Shown: positions 45,201 through 53,929, counted from the stretch's first letter. The stretch is DNA of 64,000 bases from Sphingobacterium sp. HMA12 (GCF_002933815.1 NZ_BEYR01000008.1:1-64000), one strand, 5' to 3'. The notes: generated from the letters alone by a model not told the origin. Numbers and translations are program-made.

Positions 45201-46204
45201 TGATCAGTTTAAGCACACCACAGGAAACAGATCAGATCGCTGAAATCGCATTAAAAGAAATCTTGACAACCGATAAAACCGTAGAGGTTATCTACAAGAA
45301 TGATCAACGTCATACAGTCGATATCATCCCTTCACCACTGTCGACAGGCAACGAAGAAGTGCAAATCCAACTGGATCAAAAATCTGTTGTACTTGTCCTT
45401 GGCGGTGGACAGGGTATCACCTCTGAATTGGTAAAACACATGTCGGCCTCCTACCCTTGTACTTACATCCTTGTGGGCAGGTCTGCAGATCCAAGAAAAG
45501 ACATCCCGATTTCGAAAGAATTGGAAACAATGACCTCCAAGGAACAGGTCAGAGCTCATCTTATTCAATCAGGACTATTCCATGCACCAGCACAAATTGA
45601 GAAAGAGACCCTCCGTATTTATAAGAACAATCAGATCCTACGGACTATCCGCGATATGGAACGCTTAGGAAATACTGTCGTTTATGAATCATTGGATCTC
45701 TGTGATGAGGCTGGATTAACGGCCTTGCTCCACCAGATTTATGAACAATATGGACAGCTCGATGGTGTTATCCATGGTGCAGGTTTGTTGGAAGATAAAC
45801 TGTTCAAACAAAAAACGACCAGTTCTTTTGGACGTGTCTTTGATACCAAAGTAAAACCATTACGCGTATTGGCGGAACAACTACGTTCAGACTGCCAGTT
45901 CGTTGTCTTATTTTCAAGTATAGCTTCTGTTTATGGCAACAAAGGTCAGACAGATTATGCAGCAGCAAACAGTGTATTGGATGACTATGCCAATGTACTG
46001 AATAAACGCTTGAAAGGAAAGGTTATTTCGATCAACTGGGGACCTTGGAAAGGTGCTGGCATGGTTTCACAGACGTTGGAAACAGAATATGAACGCCGTG
46101 GCATCTCTCTTATTCCTTTGGATGAAGGGAAAGAAATTTTCCTTAACGAGATCAGGTATGGTACGGAAAGCCAAGTGTTAATTATGTCAGGCAACAATTG
46201 GTAA
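39224..46204 (+). CDS. Type I iterative PKS/PUFA-synthase-like protein: NMO-NMO-KS-AT-ACP-ACP-KR
   Basis: About 2326 residues from the ATG at 39224 (MKNLTIIGLTPFEKPDVNLI); an in-frame codon further upstream adds 15 unlikely residues. Domains: nitronate-monooxygenase-like TIM barrel 1 (1-270, GNEAGGLVG); barrel 2 (280-640, IAQGPMTRVSDVPAFANAVA, GRECGGHVG), probable flavin enoyl-reductase units; KS from 645 (DAACASSL, Cys about 832; EAHGTGT; GHTKCAAG); AT (FLFPGQGSQ about 1185; GHSYGE Ser about 1274; CAFH suggesting malonyl); Pro/Ala-rich linker; two ACPs, each LEADLSIDSIKRVEI (Ser about 1685 and 1797), the PUFA-synthase ACP signature; KR (GGGQGI about 2060; SSIAS; DYAAAN Tyr about 2245). All catalytic residues are present. 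First gene of a tightly packed operon. Confidence 0.93.
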   Translation: MKNLTIIGLTPFEKPDVNLIPKLHQAGAFPVLSLGHDLAYAQEALNQLDQTAIFAYGIYFPNDKLLSLQIPEKVSVVILPFGTPAPKIPHLSIVYQVCSLEEAIQAQKLDAKGIIVKGNEAGGLVGYESTFVLFQRIIKEIQSIPVWVQGGIGLHIAAAAKSLGATGIVLDSQLALFPECSVPQDFKTLCGKLNGTETKIIANHRVLVRPNSPTLSDEVDTAELRTYFTDLNPATSYIPMGQDISLAIDLYEDFRTLKKLIFGFKEAMYGHLKQAKALQPIDCDNVLAKQLGLRYPIAQGPMTRVSDVPAFANAVAEAGALPFVALSLLRGEQAKTLVIETKQLAGNKTWGVGILGFAPQELREEQTAYILEAKPPVVLIAGGRPAQAKVFEKAGITTFLHVPSPALLDMFLKEGAKNFIFEGRECGGHVGPLSSTVLWEKQIERILKEDHPEQISVFFAGGIHNAFSTAFVSIMAAPLAARGVKVGVLMGTAYLYTQEAVSTGAIQEEFQLQAMQARDTVLLETAPGHETRCLNTAFAQHFNREKSKLLTAGVDKKEVWEKLEKLNVGRLRIAAKGVDRQGDQLVNIPKNEQLDLGMYMIGQIATMQNKVISLDALHQHVGIDNQQYIHEAILPEEPLSNEKPLDVAIVGMECIFPGAKNLEEFWRNIILGKDSVTEVPEERWNKAIYYKPDADGPDVSHSKWGGFIPKIDFDPLAFGIPPQSLAAIEPTQLLTLLVAKRAMEDAGYGEKQINRENISVIIGAEGGNDLANSYSFRGYYKQVFGELHEEVKEALPHTTEDSFPGILANVIAGRITNRLDLGGRNFTVDAACASSLAAIDLACQELILGKSDMVLAGGVDLHNGINDYLMFSSTHALSRKGRCATFDSDADGIALGEGVAILVLKRYEDAVGDGDRIYSVIKGVGGSSDGKALGLTAPRKIGQVRALERAYNQAGISAASVGLVEAHGTGTVVGDKTELSALTNLFSRSGALPAQTHLGSVKTQIGHTKCAAGLAGLIKASLAVFHGVKPPTLHLQQPNAYYNAQTSPFAFHAETGLWGEKRRYAGISAFGFGGTNFHAVIANHPQEDSTIALQSWPSELFVFRGESYDEAKGQLGQVKALLDINDSLPLKDIAYSLAVASEKEIQLSIVADTAEDLMMKIELVLSGIESKDTFIVNKREGKTAFLFPGQGSQRINMARDLFVVFPAMRKLIAQYPELEKVVFPSTTFDADSLKKQKETIKDTRLAQPLLGIVDLALAKFLQSLGIVPDMLAGHSYGELPALCFAGVFDEEQLVELSSKRAQSILDSVENDDPGTMVAVNANAEQLKALLNRVEGCYPVNYNSPTQCVVAGSTVAIGKLMELLKQERVSAKKLEVACAFHSPLVARSKELYANVLKDVPFQEMRLPVWSNTTTSLYPTSVSEIKARLTDHLVQPVRFVEELQAMYADGARIFIEVGPGKVLTGLTKACLEHDQLTLYVEDNNRNKLTHLLCMLAQYLGTGRNFTIRKLFEDRQVQPIQLDQPNLYKKNPAIWRVNGQAAHPTTGPLPANGALPIVSPIKMSNLSNPITATTAAQPAAERMLQEYLNSMKMLIQAQRDVMLSFLGQNPQVAPMPVYSSPTPNVTADRSTPIVVQPTLSENSAVATAVQTATKDIKTLLLQVVSDKTGYPHEMLGMEMDLEADLSIDSIKRVEIIGTLRTELGTLKFDHANEDTIMEQLAAIKTLNGLVSWLTEFSDATGAPAGAAGVPKGVPTTAIRSSFSLSELQTAILDIVSEKTGYPKEMLGLDLDLEADLSIDSIKRVEIIAELKAKIGFGEDLEHAEDLMETLAAIKTLNGLASWISEVSDTTPEQNLLSRLRFDLTPADAVSAQNIEILQGKRFAIAPDHGQQTLAIKTMLEKHGAIAELVNPENDLAVFDGLIISDIFSATVQHNIIDQVDLIKKMDLDRAKWVYLISDIPAHVAKTNDTHALRHYQGYPGLFKSLAREFEQTSCRLISLSTPQETDQIAEIALKEILTTDKTVEVIYKNDQRHTVDIIPSPLSTGNEEVQIQLDQKSVVLVLGGGQGITSELVKHMSASYPCTYILVGRSADPRKDIPISKELETMTSKEQVRAHLIQSGLFHAPAQIEKETLRIYKNNQILRTIRDMERLGNTVVYESLDLCDEAGLTALLHQIYEQYGQLDGVIHGAGLLEDKLFKQKTTSSFGRVFDTKVKPLRVLAEQLRSDCQFVVLFSSIASVYGNKGQTDYAAANSVLDDYANVLNKRLKGKVISINWGPWKGAGMVSQTLETEYERRGISLIPLDEGKEIFLNEIRYGTESQVLIMSGNNW

Positions 46205-46223
46205 ACCCTCATATCCATTGATT

Positions 46224-49200
46224 ATGAAGAAAACAGATGTTGCCATCGTTGGTTTATCTTGTGTCTTTCCGGGGGCAGAGGATGCCAATATGTTCTGGCA
46301 AAATATCATCAATAAGGTCGATTCCACTGAATTTGCTCCAGCTGATCGCATTGATCCGATCCATTTTAGTGATGGTCCGGGGACTGTAGATCGCTTTTAT
46401 TGCAGACGTGGCGGTTTTATTTCGGACTATACTTTTGATCCGACAGCATTTGGCATATTGCCCCTTGCCGTTGAGGGTACCGAACCTGACCACCTGCTTA
46501 CACTCGACCTGGTACAAAAAGCATTGGAAGATGCTGGCGTATTCCAAAAACAGGTATCCCTGGAAAAGGCGGGAATTGTGATCGGGAAAGGAAATTATAC
46601 TGGCCCGGGGGCTACCCGTGCCATAGAAATTGTACGTACAGGCGAACAGATTTCCTCCCTTTTACAGGAACTTTTACCGCAGGTGCCAGCTGCTGATATC
46701 GAAAAGGTAAAACAAGCATTCCAGGAACGCAAGGGACGCTTTGCCGCTGATACGGCTATGGGCTTAATCCCTAATCTTGTGGCTTCGCTTGTTGCCAACC
46801 GCTTCAACCTTGGCGGTGTGGCTTTTACTGTAGATGCTGCTTGTGCCAGCGCCCTGATCGCTGTAGATCATGCTGTACAGGAACTGCAGCGTGGCCGTAG
46901 TGATATCATGATTGCTGGCGGTGTACATACGGGACAAAATGCTGCTTTCTGGAGCATCTTTGCACAATTGGGTGCCCTTTCTCACAACCAGCAGATCAAA
47001 CCTTTCAGCATGGATGCCGATGGCTTACTCATCGGTGAAGGCTGTGGTTTTGTTGTATTAAAGCGACTCGAAGATGCTGTACGTGACCAGGATAAAATCT
47101 ATGCTGTCATCAAAGGTGTAGGCGTGAGCAGCGATGGTCATGGCACAAGCGTCATGAGTCCATCGGTGAAAGGACAATTAAAAGCTTTACAACAGGCTTG
47201 GATCAATGCTGAACTGGACGAAAAACAGATCGGCTATCTGGAAGCACACGGTACAGGGACACCTCTTGGAGATAAAACTGAACTACAGACACTGTCGCAG
47301 TTTTTTGGTAAAGAAAACGCTGCTCCAGTCGCTGGAATCGGTTCGGTCAAATCCAATATTGGTCATGCCATGCCTGCGGCAGGAATCGCGGGCCTGATAA
47401 AAACCTGTTTGGCGCTACACCATGATACACTACCACCAACCCTTTATTGCGAAAACCCGACCGCTGATATGCAGACAACGCGATTTGCTCCGGTGCAGGA
47501 AGCAAAAAGCTGGTCAAAGACAGGTCTACCCAAGGTGGCCGCGGTAAATGCTTTTGGTTTCGGCGGTATTAACGCACACGTGGTCTTAACAGGCTATGAT
47601 ATGCCTAAAAAAGATCCCGTATTGTTACTTGCCCGACCAACACATGCGGAATTACTTGCTGCTTTACAACATAACGATACAACAGTGGGTGAAGGCCATT
47701 ATCGCCTCGCCCTATTTGATCCCACTCCAGAGCGGGTTGAAAAGGCAATCAAAATCGTTTCTAAAGATAAAGCCTGGCGCAACAAGCAGGATATCTGGTA
47801 TACCTCCACCCCATTATTACAAGAGGGTGGCAAGGTTGCCTTCGTCTTCCCTGGTTTAGATGGCTTAGCGAAGGGAGAGATTGACTCGGTCAGTCGCTAT
47901 TTTGGACTGACAACACCTATACAAACCGAAGGTGAAGGACTACTGAATGATGCGTTGGCTATTTTCAATTCTTGCAGCATTTTGGACAATTCCCTAAAAA
48001 AACTGGGAATATATCCGGACATGAATGCTGGGCATAGCTTAGGTGAATGGCTGGCTGGCTATTCTTCGGAACTAGCTGAAGCAAGTTCGGTCAAGGATCT
48101 TATTGATGTCCTGAACCCGAAGACTTTTGAACTCAAGGACTCCAAATTTATTGCCATCGGAACGGGGCTAAAGGAAATTACAACTTTGATTACTGGAATT
48201 CCCAATATTTATGTTTCCAATGACAACTGTCCACATCAGGTCATTCTATGCGGCAGCAATACCGCTTTAGAAGAACTTGTACCTCAGTTGAAAGCGAAAC
48301 AGATATTCCATCAGATCCTGCCATTCCAGTCGGGGTTTCACTCTCCTTTTGTAGCAGACAAGCTCGATCTGATCCTAGCAGGTATGGAAAAAGTACAATT
48401 TCAGCCAACCAAAATCCCTTTGTGGTCGGCCACCACACTGATGCCATATCCATCGGATCAACAGGCCATCCGCCAATTGAGTGCCGAACACCTTGTACAA
48501 CCGGTCCGTTTCCGCGAGCTAACGGAAAAGCTTTATGACGAGGGAGTCCGGTTCTTTATCCAGGTGGGTACTGGTGGACTGATCGGCTTTATTGACGATA
48601 CCTTAAAGGGAAAAGCTTTTAGCACCCTAGCGTCAAGTGTGGTAACACGTTCGGCGCTTGCTCAGCTACAACGTGTTGTTGCGGCTTTATTTGTAGAAGG
48701 GAAAACGGTGGCGCTGGATTTTCTGGCGGTACAAAACCATATTAAAAAGGCGACAAACAAAGGCATGAAGTTGCAGCTCGGTTCGCCTATCGTCCGTAAT
48801 TTTGATGCGGTCAAGAGCTTAGCAAAGTCTTTTGATACTGTACAGCCACAACTGGCTGCGGGAACAGCTGTAAGGGGCAATCATCCATTGGTACAGGCAT
48901 TTCAGGAGAATATCGCCGATATGATCCGGATGCAGGAAGAAGTATTGACACTTTTTCAGAACCGGCCAGCGCCTAGCGTTGTGGCAACTGTCACCAAGCC
49001 CCTTGTCGTCGAAAAACCTGTAGACAGACATTTTTCAAAAATGCTCCATGTCAATTTGGACAGTCATCCCTACCTGATCGATCATAGTCTGCTGCGGCAA
49101 CCGCAGGGATGGTCAGAAGTAGCGGACATGGAACCGGTGATCCCGATGACCATGATTTTTGAATTGCTGGCCGAAATCGCTCAGGCGGAAAAACCTGCTA

Positions 49201-50468
49201 CCAAGATCCATAAGATCATGCACGTAAGCGTGTTCCAATGGATGAATGTAGCCAAACCTTTTGAGAAAACGGTGAAGGGCGAATGGCGGTCGGCTCAGCT
49301 TGCCTATCTGGATATCGAGAATTTTGCAAATGCAGAAGTAGCACTGTCTACAGCATATCCCGTCGCACCACAGTTTGATCTTTCCATAGGTGGGCCCCTG
49401 CCTATCACACGTACTTCCGAAGAAATCTATGACAAGCATATGTTCCATGGAACAGCCTATCAAGGGATTATGGCGGTAACTGCCGTAGGTAAAAAGGGAA
49501 TCATTGGCAAGATCAAGGGTAATGGGGGAAAGGGCTCGCTATTGGATAATGCGGGACAATTATTCGGTTTGTGGCTTCAGCTTACACTGACAAAAGATCG
49601 CATTGCATTCCCTGTTAAAATCAAAGAAATCGAGTTTTTCGACGACATGCATGACCAAGATGGCCTATTCGAGTGCACCTGTATGTTGACTGATCTGAAT
49701 GATGAGTTTGCTATCGCAAATATAACGCTCCAACGAAACGGGAAAGTATGGTGCTCGATCAGGGGCTGGCAAAATCGACGATTGGAAATCGACGAAGCAT
49801 TATGGAATGTTTCCATGTCGCCATTGCACAACCGTCTCTCAGTGGAAATTGCACCAAGCATTTTCTTTTTCCACCAAGCCTATACCCGTGTCGCTTCCTG
49901 GGACTTTATCCTGAAACGCTATTTCAACCAAACGGAAAAACAGCACTACCAACAATTGTTGCCCAACCGCAGAAAAAGTTGGATGGTGAGCCGTGTTGCG
50001 GTAAAAGATGCTGTACGACAGCTGTTGAACCGTCAGAAAAACCTCCCCTGCTATCCCATTACGTTTGAGATCCGCTCGGATGAAGTCGGTAAACCTTATC
50101 TACTGGGCGATGCGACTAAAGATATTCATGTATCACTGGCCCACAAGGGAAAAGATGCCGTGGCTATCGCCCGCCAAGGCCACCCTGTAGGCATTGACAT
50201 GGAACTCATCGAGGAGCGCAGTGCAGGTTTTTACCCACTGGTCTTTACCGATGCTGAAATGGAATTGCTAAAAGACAGGAAACAGACCGAATGGACAACC
50301 CGCTTTTGGGTAGCGAAAGAAGCTTACGGAAAATTTCTGGGGACTGGCCTACAGGGCAACCCAAAAAGATATGAAGTAGAACGCATCCAGGGAGATCATC
50401 TCTGGATCAATCAAATAGAAATAAAAACGATCAAACACCAAAATTATATTATCGGATGGACACTGTAA
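46224..50468 (+). CDS. Type I PKS protein: KS-AT-DH-PPTase
   Basis: About 1415 residues from ATG 46224, 19 bp after the previous stop. KS at 1-450: VAIVGLSCVFPGAEDANMFW, DAACASAL (Cys about 207), EAHGTGTPLGD, SNIGHAMPAAG, all intact. AT at about 540-850: VFPGLDG, AGHSLGEW (Ser about 604), SGFHSPF; it is shorter and more divergent than AT1. Dehydratase hotdog from about 945: HPYLIDHSLLRQ, then VIPMTMIFELLAE, and HMFHGTAYQGI near 1071. The C-terminus from about 1255 is a Sfp-type phosphopantetheinyl transferase: ISLAHKG-like VSLAHKGKDAVA, VGIDMELIEERS, WVAKEAYGKFLG. A DH followed by a fused PPTase is the end of enediyne PKSE proteins. No ACP is present, so this subunit must work on partner ACPs. 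Confidence 0.92.
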   Translation: MKKTDVAIVGLSCVFPGAEDANMFWQNIINKVDSTEFAPADRIDPIHFSDGPGTVDRFYCRRGGFISDYTFDPTAFGILPLAVEGTEPDHLLTLDLVQKALEDAGVFQKQVSLEKAGIVIGKGNYTGPGATRAIEIVRTGEQISSLLQELLPQVPAADIEKVKQAFQERKGRFAADTAMGLIPNLVASLVANRFNLGGVAFTVDAACASALIAVDHAVQELQRGRSDIMIAGGVHTGQNAAFWSIFAQLGALSHNQQIKPFSMDADGLLIGEGCGFVVLKRLEDAVRDQDKIYAVIKGVGVSSDGHGTSVMSPSVKGQLKALQQAWINAELDEKQIGYLEAHGTGTPLGDKTELQTLSQFFGKENAAPVAGIGSVKSNIGHAMPAAGIAGLIKTCLALHHDTLPPTLYCENPTADMQTTRFAPVQEAKSWSKTGLPKVAAVNAFGFGGINAHVVLTGYDMPKKDPVLLLARPTHAELLAALQHNDTTVGEGHYRLALFDPTPERVEKAIKIVSKDKAWRNKQDIWYTSTPLLQEGGKVAFVFPGLDGLAKGEIDSVSRYFGLTTPIQTEGEGLLNDALAIFNSCSILDNSLKKLGIYPDMNAGHSLGEWLAGYSSELAEASSVKDLIDVLNPKTFELKDSKFIAIGTGLKEITTLITGIPNIYVSNDNCPHQVILCGSNTALEELVPQLKAKQIFHQILPFQSGFHSPFVADKLDLILAGMEKVQFQPTKIPLWSATTLMPYPSDQQAIRQLSAEHLVQPVRFRELTEKLYDEGVRFFIQVGTGGLIGFIDDTLKGKAFSTLASSVVTRSALAQLQRVVAALFVEGKTVALDFLAVQNHIKKATNKGMKLQLGSPIVRNFDAVKSLAKSFDTVQPQLAAGTAVRGNHPLVQAFQENIADMIRMQEEVLTLFQNRPAPSVVATVTKPLVVEKPVDRHFSKMLHVNLDSHPYLIDHSLLRQPQGWSEVADMEPVIPMTMIFELLAEIAQAEKPATKIHKIMHVSVFQWMNVAKPFEKTVKGEWRSAQLAYLDIENFANAEVALSTAYPVAPQFDLSIGGPLPITRTSEEIYDKHMFHGTAYQGIMAVTAVGKKGIIGKIKGNGGKGSLLDNAGQLFGLWLQLTLTKDRIAFPVKIKEIEFFDDMHDQDGLFECTCMLTDLNDEFAIANITLQRNGKVWCSIRGWQNRRLEIDEALWNVSMSPLHNRLSVEIAPSIFFFHQAYTRVASWDFILKRYFNQTEKQHYQQLLPNRRKSWMVSRVAVKDAVRQLLNRQKNLPCYPITFEIRSDEVGKPYLLGDATKDIHVSLAHKGKDAVAIARQGHPVGIDMELIEERSAGFYPLVFTDAEMELLKDRKQTEWTTRFWVAKEAYGKFLGTGLQGNPKRYEVERIQGDHLWINQIEIKTIKHQNYIIGWTL

Positions 50469-50755
50469 ACACGACATCAAAATTGAATCACGAAGAATTA
50501 TTCTCTTTATTAAAAGGCTTTATAACAGAAGTTATCGGCGAAGAATTTGTAGAAGAGATGGATATCACACCAGAAAGTTCCTTTACAAAGGATCTTGAAA
50601 TGGACAGCATAGAAATTGTTTCTTTTTCAGAGAAAATCAAAGCACATTTTGGTGACCAGATTGATTTCACAGGCTGGTTATCTTCGATGGACCTGGATCA
50701 ACTGATCAATCTTGACCTCCGTATGATCATCAATTATATCTACGAATGCCAATAA
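50456..50755 (+). CDS. Free-standing acyl carrier protein
   Basis: 99 residues, overlapping the PKS gene before it by 13 bp and the hydrolase after it by 10 bp. The four-helix ACP pattern is clear, with the prosthetic-group site FTKDLEMDSIEIVSFSEKI (Ser in DSI). It is acidic, as carrier proteins are. It may deliver the finished or partial chain to the downstream acyltransferases, in addition to the two internal ACPs of the first PKS protein. It would be a substrate of the PPTase domain of its neighbour. Confidence 0.92.
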   Translation: MDTVNTTSKLNHEELFSLLKGFITEVIGEEFVEEMDITPESSFTKDLEMDSIEIVSFSEKIKAHFGDQIDFTGWLSSMDLDQLINLDLRMIINYIYECQ

Positions 50756-51528
50756 TTACGGTCAACAACAGAAAGGTTCACATACAAGAACTAAATAAAG
50801 GTGCTGAACATACCGTGGTACTGATCCACGGCATGTTCAGCAACCTCTCTATTTACTATTTTAATATTGCTCCGATCCTAGCGCAGCATTTCCACGTGGT
50901 CATGTATGATCTCAAAAGTCATGGCATGAGTGAACGTGTATCGGAAGGCTATGATCTTGAGAATATGTCATCCGATCTGATTGCTTTGTTGGATAGTCTA
51001 CAACTTCAAAACGTCCATCTGCTGGGTTACAGTTTTGGTGGACTAATTGCGCTTAAAACGGCATTGCGGATTCCCACCCGTGTGGAACGACTCGTCGTTA
51101 TGGAGGCTCCGGATCCACAGGATGAAAAAGCACGCAACATCATCGATGAGTATAGTAAGGAATTTCTGGAACATTATATCGCCAACTTTACCGATACAAC
51201 AAAAATGAAAATGGGTAAGCGACAATTTGAAAAAAATCATCGCCTTTACGAGTTTTTATTCAACCAGACGAGCATCAAAGCTGATATGATCAAGGAAAAA
51301 TATTTCCTCCATGAAATGGATACTGCAACATTACCGCCATCCACCTTACTGTTGTATGGAGATACATCAAACTGTAAACCAACGGGAGAATGGCTGCAAA
51401 CAAAAATATCTGGCGCTCAACTTGAACTCATTCCGGGAGATCACAATATCCCCATACAAGAACCTACACAGATAGCTGAAACTATCGTTGATTTTTTATC
51501 TAACCCTTTATTACAAAACCATGGCTAA
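50746..51528 (+). CDS. Alpha/beta hydrolase
   Basis: 260 residues. Oxyanion-loop motif VVLIHGMFSN, nucleophile elbow LLGYSFGGLIALK (Ser96), and a late His in GDHNIPIQEPTQIAE give a complete triad pattern; the acid is probably in LLYGDTSN. The fold is MhpC/BioH-like without a signal peptide. By position it may be the chain-releasing thioesterase of the synthase or a proofreading enzyme. Its start overlaps the ACP and its end overlaps the glycosyltransferase gene. Confidence 0.9.
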   Translation: MPIITVNNRKVHIQELNKGAEHTVVLIHGMFSNLSIYYFNIAPILAQHFHVVMYDLKSHGMSERVSEGYDLENMSSDLIALLDSLQLQNVHLLGYSFGGLIALKTALRIPTRVERLVVMEAPDPQDEKARNIIDEYSKEFLEHYIANFTDTTKMKMGKRQFEKNHRLYEFLFNQTSIKADMIKEKYFLHEMDTATLPPSTLLLYGDTSNCKPTGEWLQTKISGAQLELIPGDHNIPIQEPTQIAETIVDFLSNPLLQNHG

Positions 51529-53926
51529 ATTTGTGTTTGTTGTCCCCCCACTGACAGGTCATGTCAATCCGACGTTGAGCATTGGTGCTGAACTATTGGA
51601 AAGAGGACATGAGGTGGCCTGGATCAGTCTTGACAAAAACTTAACTGATAAACTTCCAGCTGGCGGAAAGCTTTTGCTTATTCAATATGACCAGACGGAT
51701 GAAGAAAAAAAAGAAAGTGAACAGTACCTCGATATCATTTCAAAAAAGATCGTCTATGGTATTGATAGCATCAAGTTTCTTTATGAAGATGTACTTATCC
51801 CTTTAAATAGACATTGCTATAAAGGTATCCTTACCTTATTAGAAACATTTGCACCGGATCTGGTGATTGGTGACCATCAATTATTTGCGGCATCCATCGC
51901 TGCAAAAAAACTGGGACTCCGCTATGCGACCACTGTCACGGCTCCAGCAGCAATTAAAATTGTCAGTGAACTTCCAAAGGTACACGAATGGGAAGAAAAG
52001 CAGATCATTGCTTTGCAACAGGAACTCGGGGTAACGGGAAATAAATCTTTGGATTGCTCGGATTTGCTTACGCTTGTCTTAACATCCCGTTATTTCTTTG
52101 GTGAGATGGATCTCAGCTCAAACTATCAGTTCACAGGACCTGTCCTGGCTGAACGTCGGGTATCGGCTGCATTTGACTGGGATAAACTACATGCTAGTAA
52201 TCGAAAAAAAATCCTGGTCAGTATTGGTACTACCTTTGATCACGACCATAAGAAAGCATTTTTCCAAAAGGTTATCGATGCATTTGCGGGAGAAGAGCTG
52301 ACTGTCGTCGTTGTTTCAGATCCGCAGCTATTTGATGCCTGGCCTGAAAATTTCATGGTTTATCAACAGATCCCACAATTGGATCTGCTACCACACCTGG
52401 ATGCTGTTGTATGCCATGGTGGCCATAATACGGTTTCCGAAACTCTTTCACAGGGTCTGCCACTTGTGGTCATCCCGATCGCTTACGATCAGTCACATGT
52501 CGCGGGTCGCGTAGTGCGTACCGGTGCCGGTGAACGACTGAATTTCAATCGCTTTAAAGCACATCATTTAAAAGATAGTGTCCATACCATCTTGAATAAT
52601 CCAACCTATCGTGAAGCTGCACATACCGTCCGTCAATCTTTTGTCGATGCGGGTGGCACGAAAACCGCTGCAGACCTCTTGGAACAAACTACCGCTCCTA
52701 TCGCTTCAAGAGCGGATGTACCGGCTAAGTTCCTCTTTGTTGTTCCACCATTTTTTGGACACATCAGCCCAACATTAAGTGTCGGTGCAAGCCTCCTTGC
52801 CCGTGGGCATGAAGTCCGGTGGTTTGGCATAACGCCATTAGCTGATCATCATATCCCCGCAGGTGGAAGTTATATCTATCCTGAAGCGGATCTGGCACCT
52901 TTTCAGGAGGAACTCCAACAGCTATTGAAACGTCAGGATGATGGCCCCTCCTGTTCGGGCCCCGAAGTCATGAAACTGGCGCTGGAAGAAACCTATGTCC
53001 CGATCGCGAAAATGATGATGCCGGGATTGGAACGTCTTCTCGGCCAATGGCAACCTGATGTGATCGTAAACGACTGCATCACCTTTGGAGGTGCACTATT
53101 TGCACATAAACATCAGATCCCTTGTGTGACAACGACTCCCGTTCCACCGGATGTCATGGGCGACACGGAGAAGAGTGCTCCTAAGATATTTGAGTGGCAG
53201 CAAAATCTGATCAAAGACCTTCAAAAGGCTGTGGGAATTTATGATGAAGGAATCTTTATACACTCCCATCAGCTCAACATGATATTTACGTCACAAGCTT
53301 TTGCCGGTTTTGAAACGGTACCGCCACACATGAAATTTGTCGGACCGGTCAAAGGTCGTCCAAACAATACCCCTTTTGACTGGGAGCGTTTGGCGGCCAG
53401 CACTACTCCAAAAGTATTTGTATCCTTAGGTACACTGCTCGTGGATATTCGAAAAGCATTTTTCGGTAAACTGATCGAGGCTTTTGCCGATCAGCCGGTG
53501 ACAATTATTGCCGCTACACCACCGGAAATATTTGAAGAATGGCCTTCCAATTTTATTGTGAGTGGCTTTGTTCCCCAATCCGCTTTGATGCCACACATGG
53601 ACATGGTTATTTGCCATGGGGGCTTCAATACGGTGAACGACACCTTTACCAATGGTTTACCCATGCTGATCACACCAATCGCCTATGATCATTTTCATAC
53701 AGCCAAACTGATTGAGCAGGCAGGTTGCGGGCTTAGCATCCGATACAAACGTATGCGTATAGATGCGCTGCGGGACACCGTGTTTGAATTGTTGGAAAAC
53801 CCGATCTATCGAAATGCCGCGAAGGAGGTACAGAAGACCTTTCTAACCGCTGGCGGTAACGACCAGGCGGTAGCGCTATTGGAAGATTTTGTGAAACAAG
53901 AATGTTTGACATTGGCACAGGTGTAG
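51521..53926 (+). CDS. Fused tandem UGT-type (GT1/MGT) glycosyltransferase
   Basis: About 801 residues from ATG 51521, overlapping the hydrolase by 8 bp. Two complete GT-B enzymes lie in one chain. Copy 1 (1-400): FVFVVPPLTGHVNPTLSIGA with the catalytic-type His in GH, and VVCHGGHNTVSETLSQGLPLVVIPIAYDQ. Copy 2 (408-800): FLFVVPPFFGHISPTLSVGA and VICHGGFNTVNDTFTNGLPMLITPIAYDHFH. The linker is LLEQTTAPIASRADVPA. Both retain the sugar-nucleotide-binding HGGxNT motif, so both are likely active. The copies are clearly homologous to each other but diverged. This predicts two sugars, or two positions, on the product. Confidence 0.93.
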   Translation: MAKFVFVVPPLTGHVNPTLSIGAELLERGHEVAWISLDKNLTDKLPAGGKLLLIQYDQTDEEKKESEQYLDIISKKIVYGIDSIKFLYEDVLIPLNRHCYKGILTLLETFAPDLVIGDHQLFAASIAAKKLGLRYATTVTAPAAIKIVSELPKVHEWEEKQIIALQQELGVTGNKSLDCSDLLTLVLTSRYFFGEMDLSSNYQFTGPVLAERRVSAAFDWDKLHASNRKKILVSIGTTFDHDHKKAFFQKVIDAFAGEELTVVVVSDPQLFDAWPENFMVYQQIPQLDLLPHLDAVVCHGGHNTVSETLSQGLPLVVIPIAYDQSHVAGRVVRTGAGERLNFNRFKAHHLKDSVHTILNNPTYREAAHTVRQSFVDAGGTKTAADLLEQTTAPIASRADVPAKFLFVVPPFFGHISPTLSVGASLLARGHEVRWFGITPLADHHIPAGGSYIYPEADLAPFQEELQQLLKRQDDGPSCSGPEVMKLALEETYVPIAKMMMPGLERLLGQWQPDVIVNDCITFGGALFAHKHQIPCVTTTPVPPDVMGDTEKSAPKIFEWQQNLIKDLQKAVGIYDEGIFIHSHQLNMIFTSQAFAGFETVPPHMKFVGPVKGRPNNTPFDWERLAASTTPKVFVSLGTLLVDIRKAFFGKLIEAFADQPVTIIAATPPEIFEEWPSNFIVSGFVPQSALMPHMDMVICHGGFNTVNDTFTNGLPMLITPIAYDHFHTAKLIEQAGCGLSIRYKRMRIDALRDTVFELLENPIYRNAAKEVQKTFLTAGGNDQAVALLEDFVKQECLTLAQV

Positions 53927-53929
53927 GCG

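Noticed and set aside
39224..50755. Enediyne biosynthesis cluster
   Set aside because: Although DH-PPTase order resembles PKSE, none of the enediyne warhead cassette genes is seen, and the tailoring genes are glycosyl- and acyltransferases.
39224..50755. Polyunsaturated fatty acid synthase (pfaABCD)
   Set aside because: There are only two internal ACPs, no pair of FabA-like dehydratases, and glycosylation genes are fused into the operon.
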